Below are positions 24,869-35,300 of a stretch of DNA of 64,000 nucleotides, piece after piece (positions within the stretch are counted from its first letter, which is position 1; every line of letters begins with the position of its first letter). The notes under the pieces are model-generated. The model searched no databases. It saw only the letters and a list, made by a program, of their open reading frames with translations, and had not been told where the DNA came from. Source of the DNA: Smittia aterrima. Its lineage: Eukaryota; Arthropoda; Insecta; Diptera; Chironomidae. The translations under genes were made by a program, and so were the position numbers. The stretch is taken from the NCBI GenBank assembly GCA_033063855.1, contig CP093831.1, positions 9,300,001 through 9,364,000 on the forward strand, written 5' to 3'.

Positions 24869-25880
24869 TTAAAAATGAGCATTTCTTAATTGCGCTGTAA
24901 GTTCGATAAGTCTGGAATGGCTAGCATATAATTTCACTTTCTTATCGACTTCAATCCAATGAATTCCAATTGCATCGTCTCCAGCTTCGAACTTTAATTT
25001 ATCGACCAACTTTCCTTCTTCATCATGGAAATTCACAGCAACAGTCTCCATCCAAGCTGAAATGAATCGTAATTTAATTTTCTTTACAAATTCTCTCAAA
25101 AGTATTTACATTACCATTATCAGTATTGCGTGGATCATCGACGTAGCCTTTGTAGATTTCAGATCCTCCCTTGAAAAACTCATCGAGATCTGTTTCCTGA
25201 ATCTTCCCATTTAAAGCCTCTTCAATGAATTCTCGTTTTAAAGTCACGCTGACTTGTTCACCAGGATCGACCATTCCACCAGGAAGTGCAATCTCTCCAG
25301 TGTCTCCACGTTTAATGCATAAAATCATGAGAATCGGTTTGTGACTTTCGCTGTGCTTGACGATTTCCTTCTGTTCATTCCGTTTCCACTTCGATACGAT
25401 CGGGTCAGCAGCGTGATTTACTCCATAACGACCCAAGACTCCTCTTCCTGCGATTCCAGTTCTTCCAAAAGGATTCAGTGGAAAACCTGGGAGAGGTAAA
25501 CCTTTTGCTAACTGATATGGTCCAGTGTGACTAACTCTGTTCACGTTCCCATCAAGTTCATTCCATCGAGGTTTGAAGTTCGGATTGTCAAAACTAAGAT
25601 CAGCCCACGGTTTGTTTTCAAGCACTGGAGATTCATATAAAGGAGCCAAGTACTTTTCGTAGCTCGTTGTCCAAGAAATTAATTCATCAGGAACCGGAAA
25701 TCTTTCAATTACTTTTGCGTAAAGAGAATTTCGGCAAACGACATGTTTAAAGATCTTTTCCATCTCCCACAATCTTTTTTCACAAAAATCGCTGCGTAAA
25801 TTACACAATATCAGAGTAAGAACTAGGCTTCGAATAATTGTTTGATCGATTGTGATTTTTTTAGCGGCCAAACAGTTCAA
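24869..25880 (-). CDS. NUDT9: ADP-ribose pyrophosphatase, NUDT9-like
   Basis: Exons on the minus strand: 25880-25115 and 25056-24869; 317 aa from the first ATG. NUDT9 hydrolyses ADP-ribose to AMP and ribose-5-phosphate, often in mitochondria. The NUDT9 signature VERFPVPDE appears as IERFPVPDE, followed by NPFGRTGIAGRGVLGRYG and the Nudix box (GGMVDPGEQVSVTLKREF then IEEAL), which fits GX5EX7REUXEE. The N-terminus is uncertain: the first ATG adds a hydrophobic stretch (SLVLTLILCNL) that could be targeting or may be spurious, and a second ATG at 25763 gives 278 aa. Confidence 0.9.
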
Positions 25881-26082
25881 CAGATGTTTTTACAGTGAAA
25901 CTTCTGAAACACAATCCAGAGCGAACATTGCACAACCGACGAATAAACGTTTTGAATGAAGAAAATCTAGTCTCGCGCAATAATCTTGGATAAATAAATC
26001 TCGAGGAAGAAAATAGTTTTTATTTCTGCTCTGCAAAAATTATTTAATTTAAGCGTTAGTTTAATAGTTCTTCGGCCCCAAA

Positions 26083-27312
26083 ATGGCAAAGTACACTCAA
26101 GGAAATGTTCAAACGTACAAGCTAGTTGTTGTAGGCTCTGGTGGCGTCGGGAAGAGTTCAGTAACGATACAATTTATTCAGGTGGGTAAAACTTTATTGG
26201 CCGTATGGTCAAGAATTCTACGATTAGAACGGCAAACACTAATTTGCCGTCACTCAAACATCGACGATCTCGTTTCTCATAAAAGAATGGATCAGATTTA
26301 CTTTTGTGATGTGATCAGATGTCAGTCGGAACTTGTTATGCTGAATGACTAACATTTGAAATATTTTTTATATCGTTCGCGATGAAAATGAAAAGAAAAT
26401 ATTAAATCATCGAACGAATTCATTTCAATGAACAGTCAAACATGATGTTTTCTTATAGATTCTATAATTAAACACAAACATCTTCTCATTTTAGAGTTAT
26501 TTCTGCAGCGATTATGACCCGACAATCGAAGACTCGTATACGAAGGTTTGTTGATCATAATAATTTCGATTGATATGCAAATGAGTTGTTAACTGTTGAT
26601 TAAATTGCAGCAAGTTGTGATTGACGATGTTCCAGCGAAACTCGATATCTTAGGTAAGTCGATAAAATCAAACGAGCGGAATTAATCGAAGCTTTGATTA
26701 ACATGATGAATGATTCACAGACACTGCAGGGCAGGAAGAGTTTTCAGCGATGCGCGAGCAATACATGAGATCGGGCGAAGGTAAATATATTTTCTAATAG
26801 GATTATAACGGGAGATTAAAATGTCTTGTTCTTGTAGGATTTATTTTAGTATTCAGTGTAACAGATTACGCGAGCTTCGAAGAGATTTTCAAATTTCATC
26901 GTCAAATATTAAGAGTAAAAGATCGAGACGAGTTCCCGATGCTTATGGTTGGGAATAAATCAGATTTGGAAGCGCAACGAGTGGTGAGATTACTTTGTTT
27001 GTTTACTCAAGCTCGTGTTTTGAAACCTTCATTTGGAATTTTCTTTGAAGGTGTCAATTGAGAAAGCGCAGGAGCTCAGTCGTCAGTTGAAAATACCTTA
27101 TCTCGAGTGCAGTGCAAAAGGCAAGAAACTTCTTAGATAACGTTTGACGCTTTAATCTCATTATCTTGTTTTGAATTATAGTGCGAATCAACGTCGATCA
27201 AGCGTTCCATGAGCTAGTTCGCATTGTGAGGAAATTCCAACTCTCCGAACGACCTCTCGACTTTAAAGACGAGAACAATAGGAAAAACAAGAAAAAGTGT
27301 TGCATCCTCTAA
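26083..27312 (+). CDS. Ras64B: Ras-like GTPase, R-Ras2/TC21 (Ras64B) type
   Basis: Seven exons: 26083-26181, 26495-26545, 26611-26653, 26721-26780, 26838-26983, 27051-27120, 27182-27312; 199 aa. This is a membrane-bound signalling switch. The P-loop GSGGVGKS occupies residues 18-25; then the effector region DYDPTIEDSYTK, switch II DTAGQEEFSAMREQYMRSGE, NKSD and CSAK for guanine binding, and VDQAFHELVRIVRKFQ shared with R-Ras2. The C-terminus is polybasic and ends CCIL, a CaaX box predicted to be geranylgeranylated because the last residue is Leu. Intron 6 has a GC donor (AAAG|GCAAGA): no GT donor there keeps the frame. Confidence 0.95.
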
Positions 27313-28337
27313 TTTCCTTCAATGTTTCTTCCTTCAACTTCCGACGAGCATTTATTGTGAACTAACGTCACCGTGAAATTGACCAACGAGAATTTTATTC
27401 GCTTGATTTCAAATCTTATTGGAATGTGCCTAATTCGTGGAAAAGAAAACTTATCAGCTTTTAATTTTGGCTTCCGTTTAAAGTCTTCAAAGTGCAAATG
27501 AAAATATTCTTAGTGAACCCACAAAACGTTTAAAAATGTAAAATTGGTGCTTAGTGTGAGAAACAAGTAAATCCCTCTAGTGGATCGTAAAATTAATGTT
27601 AACAGACGAGAGATCTTAAGCAACGAAGAGTAGGATGGATAGTTTATTATTGTTGCCCATTTTACTCGTAGCTCTAGCAGCTGTTGATCGTACTAAAAAA
27701 AGATTGTTAACTTTATGTCGTTTCGATGAAAGATTTATTAAAGTTGCACACTTCAAATGTGCCTGATCATGAAGGAAACACAAAACCAAACTATTAAACA
27801 ACACTGATCATTAAACTAACTTTAATAGAAATGATAACAAATTTGTTTGAATCCAAACGATTGTCAATGAACACAAAAACATGTCAAGTTGAATCAATAT
27901 TAATTTTATAAATGTTTTAAATTTCGATGAGTAATAAAAATATTATTTTCGTAGAAAAAAAAAGATTGGGGCGGCAGGCGGATGGCAAACTTGGGATTCG
28001 AACCCAAGCTCTTTACATATCTCACACTTTTTGTGTTTTTGACGTTCTTGTCAACTTTCTTCTGACAAATGATCGGCTATTTTCAACTTAGATTTTACTT
28101 TTATTTCCCGAAAAAAAGAATCTCCCACATTGTCAACCTTTAAAATTGAAAACTCAACTGTGAAAAAGCCGCGAACAGATGTTCTTGATTACATTGAAAA
28201 TTATGTTGTTTTTTGCTGTCCGAGTGTTTCCCCGTCGATGGAAAATATTGCGAAACGTTCGACGAGACGATCGCGATTCAGTTTTCTACAAAAGTTCGTA
28301 ATTTCAACATCACTTTCAAATAATTTGGATTTTGTGC
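27313..28337. other. Spacer downstream of Ras64B
   Basis: About 1 kb. It holds the 3' flank of Ras64B, a tRNA-like element described separately, and the promoter side of the CLIP protease. Open frames here have no recognisable content. Confidence 0.5.
27955..28008 (-). other. tRNA-like T-arm / box B with downstream T-run (remnant or SINE head)
   Basis: On the minus strand a perfect box B (GGTTCGAATCC) sits in a TTGGG-TTCGAAT-CCCAA hairpin. It is followed by an acceptor-like GTTTGCCA and, 27 bp beyond the T-arm, a run of nine T (27963-27955) that could terminate RNA polymerase III. No matching GGCAAAC 5' strand or convincing box A lies upstream, so this is not an intact tRNA gene. Confidence 0.45.
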
Positions 28338-31300
28338 ATGAAACTTACCATGAAAATATTTTTTTTCGTTTTTCTTATGCAAACCACGGCAATTGAGTGT
28401 AAGTGAGATAAATTTGATAGTTTACAAAATGATCTCTCGGATTAAAAGATCATTAACCTGAATGATTGGATTGTGTTGATAGATCGTTAATGATCGCATT
28501 GTTGAAAGGAAAAAAGTTCAACATCAAAGCGCATAGTTGAAAGCTTTGCTGTTCTAATCGACACTAAATGGTTAAGGTCAATATTTCTGCGACTAGAAAA
28601 TCAGTCACAAAAAAGTGTTTTTGAATTGTCCGTTTGATTTTAAAGTTTTTATTGGAAGACCGCGGTTCTGCTCTGTCGAACAATTTATTAATCATCACTT
28701 CAACATCGAGCCAATTGATGTTGACGCAAGGTCGCGAGTGTCTACAAGCATGAGCTGTTAAAATTGATTTAGTGCATTTGATGGTGCGGTAGAAAGTGAT
28801 CCGCAGTCGGAATAGTGACGTTGAGTGATGCTGTTGCAAGAATTTTGCTTCAAACTTTTAGCGTTTCCTTTGCTTGCAAAGCTTGTCGATTGGAAGTTCA
28901 ACTGTTTAGAGTCATACAAAGTGAGGTGAAAAAGTTATGAAAGAAACTTTTATTTTCTGGAGAAATATTTAAGGAAACGACGCGATTTCCACTCATTACT
29001 TTGGAAGGAGGAACCTTTGCTACAACAACTGCGATAGTTCCGACAACTGAGACGTCTCCATGTAAGCTTACGTTCATTTTCGAGAAAACTCATTCTTGTG
29101 CAATAAATATTCGCGAAATTGCAGCGCCTGAAACAAAACCACCTTCGACAACTACATCAACTCCCATTCAAACGACGGTTAAACTCTCTTCTCCTGAATT
29201 GACTACAACAAAAATCTCAAGCGAAACTACTCAGCCTCCAACAGAAATGTCGACAATGCCTTCTAATCCTTTCGATCCTCCTTTAATCACAACAACTGAA
29301 GGAATTTCATTTCCATCAGGTGAACCCATTTTGACTACAACAGAACATATCTCCACAATTCCATCTTCATCACTTTCCTCTTCGAATCCTGACTTTCCAA
29401 TTTTGACCACAACTGAACTTCCTTCATCAATTATCATAATCCCTCCTCCTCCAGTTTTAACAACGACGCAGTTCTCAGAACACACAACAACGACAGAGCT
29501 TTCACAAGAGACAACTACGAATGAAATAATAATTTCATCAACTGACTTGCCTTCTCCCAATTTAACAACAACAGAGAGTTCAATGATAACTCAGATGCCA
29601 TCATCTTCAGAAATTTCAATTTCCACAATTACGGTTCTCCCGCCGATTTTAACAACAACAACACAAACTTCAATCACAGAAGTCTCAACTCTTCCTTCGA
29701 CTTCCTTGAATTTTCCTCCACCGATTTTAACGACCACACAACTTGCAGTTACAGAAGCTTCTACTCTTCCGTCTTCATCAATCACTTTTGATCCAACTAC
29801 ACCATCTACAACTACAGATCAATCCACTGTTCCTTCTAACTCAACCACTTTTACCCCACCGATCCTTACAACAACGCAAACCACTATTACAGAAGTCTCT
29901 ACCCTTCCTTCGACATCTCCCGATTATCATAATTTAACAACAACACAAGTTATCTCTGAAGAGCCTCCAACAACTGCTCCTATCACAACCACTCCATCCC
30001 AAGAAGAAACATCTACATTTCCATCTAAATCCACAACTCTTATGCAACCAAACCTCACAACACTTGAACCTTCAAGTGAATTTCCAACTCAACCCGAGTC
30101 AACAACTTCTTCCTTTCCAGAAACCACAGAATGTCCTTCATTTCCTCGAATTTGTCCCACGAAAGCTCCTCCATCGACATTAAATTATGGCGATAACTCG
30201 ATTGATCCTCGTTCTCCTTTCCTTCGTCAACTCGATGACAAAAATTGTCCTTGCATTGATATTCGAATTGCAATTGCGGCGCTTTTGTTTCAATCAGGAC
30301 AAACAGCGACACCACAAAGCAGATTAGATGACATCAGCTAATTGTTTTCAATGACATTGAATAAATATTTGTTTAAATCTAAAGTAATAAAAAACTGTTT
30401 TTAAATTCGTTTCGTGTTTCATTCTAAAATGAAATTTGTTTCGATTTATTAACATTTTTGTTTCTGTTCAGCTCAGGACTGCTCGACTCCCGAAAACGTC
30501 GGCGGAAGTTGCATTAACTTTCGATTTTGCAATAGAATTGTGAGCATGATAATTGAGAATCAACAGAAGCGAGACGAGGCTATCGAAGCTTACATTAGAA
30601 AATCGATTTGTGGATATGATGGTCAAGATCCAAAAGTTTGTTGTCCGAATCTAATTTTCACGAATCCAACTCCCACTGCATCGACAAATTCTCAGCCAGC
30701 TCCGTTTATCTTCTCGGCTGTCAATACGTTAGGAATCTTATATACAAGTACACCTCAAACCTCTGGTCAACCAACGTTCAGTCCTTTGAAACCAACTGCC
30801 GGCAACACTCCAATAACTCAACCAAATCCTGGATCAGTTATCTTCAATCCAGTTGATATAACAACTCCATCTCCGATTTTAACAACGCCCGGAGCTCTTC
30901 TTAACAGACTTCCAACATACGAAGCTGATAAATGCGGAAACACTTTCGCGGTTCGATCGAGAATCGTTGGAGGCACAAACGCTCCTCGTGGTGCAGTAAG
31001 AAAGAAAATTACTTTTCAGTTGAAAAATTGAATTAATTATTTTAAATAAAATTTTAGTATCCGTGGCTGGTAAGAAAGTTAAGTTTTGTCATCTTAGATT
31101 TTAATTTAAATCATTTGCTTTAGGCTGCGCTCGGTTATAGAAATCCAAGTCTTCGGTTCCTTTGCGGAGGAACTCTAATCACACAGAAGCACGTCGTAAC
31201 TGCTGCTCATTGTGTAATTGATGGACTGGCGCTTGTAAGATTAGGAGCTTACGACATAACTTCAAGCAATGAGGGATCGATTGACGTGAACATCGTTTCG

Positions 31301-31984
31301 AAAGTTGTTCACGAAAGTTACGATCCCAAGTTCATTGCCAATGACATCGGAATGTTAAAACTAGAGAGAACCGTTGGCATAACTAACTCGATCAGACCTA
31401 TTTGCATTCCAATGACTGAAGCACTTATAAATCGAGATTACACTGGCTCGACGCCTTTCGTAGCTGGATGGGGATCGACAAGTTTTCGCGGTCCTGGTTC
31501 TACAATTCTTCAAGAAGTTCAATTGCCGGTGGTTTCAACAACAGAATGCGAGTTCAATTATCGACTTTACTTTCCTAATCAAGTGTTCGATAGCAGAGTT
31601 CTTTGCGCGGGCTATTCTCAAGGTGAGAAGAAGGAAAACTTCATCTTTAGGATTTAATCTTAATTGAATTTTATTTCAGGTGGAAAAGACAGTTGCCAAG
31701 TAAATATTTTCAAACTTTCATTGGAAAAGAAATTAAAGAATTTCTATTTTCAGGGAGACAGTGGCGGTGGATTAGTTATGCCAATTCTTGCACCAGATGG
31801 TTCAAGTTATTATTACATCTTAATAGGAATCGTCTCTTATGGTAATTAAGTCGTTAATTCAAAGAGATCACTTTCTGAAGTTTTTTGTTTTTAAGGTTTT
31901 GAATGTGCGAGACCAAACTTCCCAGGAATCTACACACGAGTTCCAGCTTTTCTGGCTTGGATTCAAAAGAAAATCAGTGAATGA
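28338..31984 (+). CDS. CLIP-domain serine protease, trypsin-like, secreted
   Basis: Seven exons: 28338-28398, 30472-30995, 31058-31069, 31124-31622, 31680-31699, 31754-31841, 31896-31984; 430 aa. Exon 1 encodes a signal peptide (MKLTMKIFFFVFLMQTTAIE). A six-Cys CLIP domain (CSTPENVGGSC ... VCC) follows, then a Pro/Thr linker, an activation site before IVGGTNAP, and an S1 domain with catalytic His (TAAHC), Asp (NDIGML) and Ser (GDSGGG). Asp in KDSCQ at position 189 predicts trypsin-like specificity. Such enzymes act in haemolymph cascades (melanization, Toll). Exon 3 is a 12-nt microexon coding YPWL. Exon 1 lies 2.07 kb upstream across a nested gene; joining it is supported by phase and by a sensible signal peptide. 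Confidence 0.88.
28828..30341 (+). CDS. Thr/Ser/Pro-rich mucin-like protein nested in the protease intron
   Basis: Proposed exons 28828-28920, 28974-29061, 29125-30341 (TAA); 465 aa. I recognise no domain. The N-terminal ~45 residues (MLLQEFCFKLLAFPLL ..., then FPLITLEGGTFATTT) resemble the start of the gene at 52805-52077. After that comes ~300 residues of Thr/Ser/Pro repeats with recurring LTTT and LPS units, as in O-glycosylated mucins. The C-terminus has a Cys-containing segment (CPSFPRICPTKAPP, CPCIDIRIAIAALLF). An in-frame TGA directly precedes the ATG. Poly(A) signals follow at 30360 and 30386, supporting a separate transcript rather than a protease exon. The N-terminus is only moderately hydrophobic, so secretion is uncertain. 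Confidence 0.65.
30360..30391 (+). terminator. Two AATAAA poly(A) signals for the nested gene
   Basis: AATAAA occurs at 30360-30365 and 30386-30391, within 50 bp after the TAA, and 80 bp before the acceptor of protease exon 2. Confidence 0.55.
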
Positions 31985-32355
31985 AAGTCTTGTCAAATGT
32001 TCTTTTCGAAATATTTAATTTTCATTCCGAAAAATTAAAAGAAATTAACAAAATTTTGAGAAATGTTTTTATTTAAAAAAGTGAAATTAAGTTTATGATT
32101 TTGAAAGTCTTAGCTTAATTTATTCTAAAGTAATCACAGGATATTTACAAGTAGCAATGCTTTATGAATATTTTCACTTTCAGACGAATTGAGACTAGGG
32201 GAACGAAGAATTTAGAATTTCGAAAGACAATTTTACAATAAGGGACTAGACCAATGAACTTCAAAAGAATTGCCAAATGTTTAGGGGACGCGAGTGAACT
32301 TAATTTTAAATTATTTTTTTCTTCGAAAAACTCAAAAATGTTTTAAAGTTTTAAA
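31985..32355. other. Convergent 3' spacer, protease / nab
   Basis: A 371 bp AT-rich spacer between two stop codons. It presumably holds both 3' UTRs. Nothing else is seen. Confidence 0.5.
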
Positions 32356-35300
32356 TCAAATGTCAGGTGATACGACTTCCCGTTTGATGTTCGTGATCGT
32401 GTCTGTGAAGGTTGGACTTAATGCCAAAGCTGGATTCGCAACGGCGATGATGTGACCACCAGATGATGAGATAACTTGAACTCCCAGAGGACTCGTCTCC
32501 AGAGATTTGTGGATTTCGTCTGATCCTTTCTCGAAAAACTCAGAAGTTGTGTCGATTGAGTCGCGATCATGATTTCCATTCTGAAAATAAATTTTTAAAA
32601 TCAAATTTAAAACAAAGAATTTTAAAATTTACATGAACTGGTGATGAGCTAGAACTGAATGAGAATCTCGAATCGGTGTCATCAAAGTCCGAAGTCGAAT
32701 AGCGATTAAAGTTCTTCATGAACGAGTCTTTCAACTGCTGCTGATTAATATGCTGCGATGCACTGAGAACCAGAGACAACTTCGTTGCTTCAGACAAGTC
32801 GAATGGCTTCACCGAAGTTGAGAACATGCAAGGTTTCTCTCTTGGGTCGTCAAGAAGATCCTTAAAAATTTCAAATGATTAGTGATTGAGTTGTTTATTA
32901 GAAAACATGCAAATCTTGAGAAGCAAAAGCAAGAGGATTGAAAGCAGGATTTAATAAGCGTGACTAGAAGCGTTTAAGCGAAAGCATTGGAGTTGGAGAT
33001 ATTTGTCATCATCGGTTGTTTAAAACCTCAGAACTTAACGGAATATTTAAAGGAATCAGCGGAAAGTTAAAGCGATCTACTCTTTAATTAGTAAATTGGC
33101 AAAAAGCATTTTCAACCAAAATTTCTACAAAGCAGAAAAAGCGTTAAAAGCATTGCTACTGAAGCACCTGAAATAAATAATTCTGTACATTTAGCGCCTA
33201 TGCGTCTATGAAGCGATCTAACTAATTTAGTAACATTCACCGAAGGCGAAATATATTTACAGAAAATGATTTCTAATTGCACTCAACATCAGCTCAACTT
33301 GAAATATTTAAATTCGTAGTTGAACTGAAGACCTAGCCGTGAACTCTCAAAAGTTCTAAGCGTTCTACGAAAGCGTGTTAGTAAAAATTATACTTAAATT
33401 TGTTTTTGCAATTAAAGTGACTTAGCGAAAGCGTATTTGGTGCAGAAAGCGTGATTAGAAAGCTTTTTATAAGCAAAAGTAACTTGGTGATGAAAGCTGA
33501 AAAGCACAAAGTCGAAATAGAAAAGTGAAGCAGGAAAAGCAGCGATAGAAGCGATTAATTCTCGAAGGCTCTCTACTCACTTTGCCCATTTCCGATCCTG
33601 AGCCACTACTCGCCAATCGTGATCGTTTACTTTGCTGTTCATTGTCGTCGCTTCGATTCGAATGCCCTTGACTCATCAATCGAATCGTCGCTGAGTGACC
33701 AAAACCAGAATCTCTCACGACTTGACGAGCTAGTGGGAAAAGTTCATCTCGACGAGTTAGCAGCGCTGGAATAAATTTACAAATCTGAGCTGCCGCTTCA
33801 TTCACACAGACTTCATGCAAAGTCAAAGGCTTCTCCGGCTTTCGTTTGCAGTCGAAACGACCGTAAATTGCTGAGAACTTTCTAATCTCATCCATTCGTC
33901 GAGGATCCGATTCATTCATCGCTATCACTTGCTCCAGTTCCCGAGCCGAACGCTTCTTCACATTTTGAGTTCTCGGCTCGAGTTGTGGCAGAGTTCTCGC
34001 TAATCTTTCAGCGGATGAAACAATTCTAGTGATTTGCGATTCAGTCAAGGTTGGATTAAGGGAAACGACATTGGGAGTTGCGGAAGATGAAGAGGAGATT
34101 GTGGGTGGAGTGCCAAAGGAAGAAGAAGTTAAACTGCAAAAGCCGTGAGACGAACTCGTTTGAGACGATCCAGGAGTTGGACTTGAAAAGCTCGGAGCAA
34201 CGTTGCTGTAAGTTGATCGTTGCTGTTGAAGTTGCTGTGAAATGCTGCCGGGTTCAGGATTGAAAAGAATCGGAGGAGGCGCATCACTGTTTGGAGGAAT
34301 TTGAGAGTGGAAGAGCGACGGATTCGTCATCCACTCGTGGAGTGACTTCTGAAGTCTTCGAACGTGTAAAGGTTTCGAAGCCATTCCAACTAAGGCCATA
34401 ATTTCAAGAAATTCTTCTTCTCCAGCATCGCAAAGCTGTTGAACGTCGTCGCCACCTAAAACGTTAATGTCTTAAGTGAAACTTCAATAAACAATTGAAC
34501 TAACTCACCCATTTCCAGCAAAGTGTCGTAATAAGCCAGCAGACTAGCTCGTTGAAGAACTCTGTAAAGCTGAAGTTCAGCTTCATTTGAAGGGTTCGAT
34601 GTGTTCACCACTGCAAAGAGAGCAATGAGAAAAGAAACCAGTAAGATTCGAGATTCCGATTTCTTAAGTGCTCGTCGCAAACGGTATTTATTCAAACCAC
34701 ACCTTTCCCAATTGTCTGCACCGTTAGAGGAAATTTTTTTGTCTCGAGGGTTAGAAGACGAAAAAAACGATTGGCGAATAAAAAAAAATGTTCCTGCATC
34801 TTGATGTTTAATGATTCATTGTGAGAAGAAACCGAAAGGGAGATGAACATGACGTTTCTTGAACAAAAGGGTCAACTATGAGATGCAAATCCGAGAAAGG
34901 GTTAGGACTACGTGCACTGAATGAAACTTTTAGACTTTGAGGTTTGCGTAATAAAATTTTCTGCGTAGACTTCTTTGAGATTAAGAAGTAAATGAAAATT
35001 ATGAAATGTTTAAGAAATTTCAAATTTGTCAAATTTTTGCGGATATTCGTGGTTTGATTGATCATTCTGCAATTTATCCAAGAAATCATTTTGATAAAGC
35101 TTCGCGAATTAAGAAATAAATCAAATCAACTTCTTCAAATTTATTGTTTTTATTTGATTGTTTGATCGCCACATTAAATCAAGTTTAATAAGAAAAGTTA
35201 TCAATCTCGTAACATCCTCGAAATATCTTTCAATCCTCTGCAGCTGATCAAAGAATTTTTTTCTCTAAGCTTTTCTTTAAAAAAAATATTTCTAACTCGT

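Noticed and set aside
29001..30341. The Thr-rich frame as part of the CLIP protease
   Set aside because: Splicing protease exon 1 to the acceptor at 28974 makes an immediate stop, and the frame ends with TAA and poly(A) signals before the CLIP exon.
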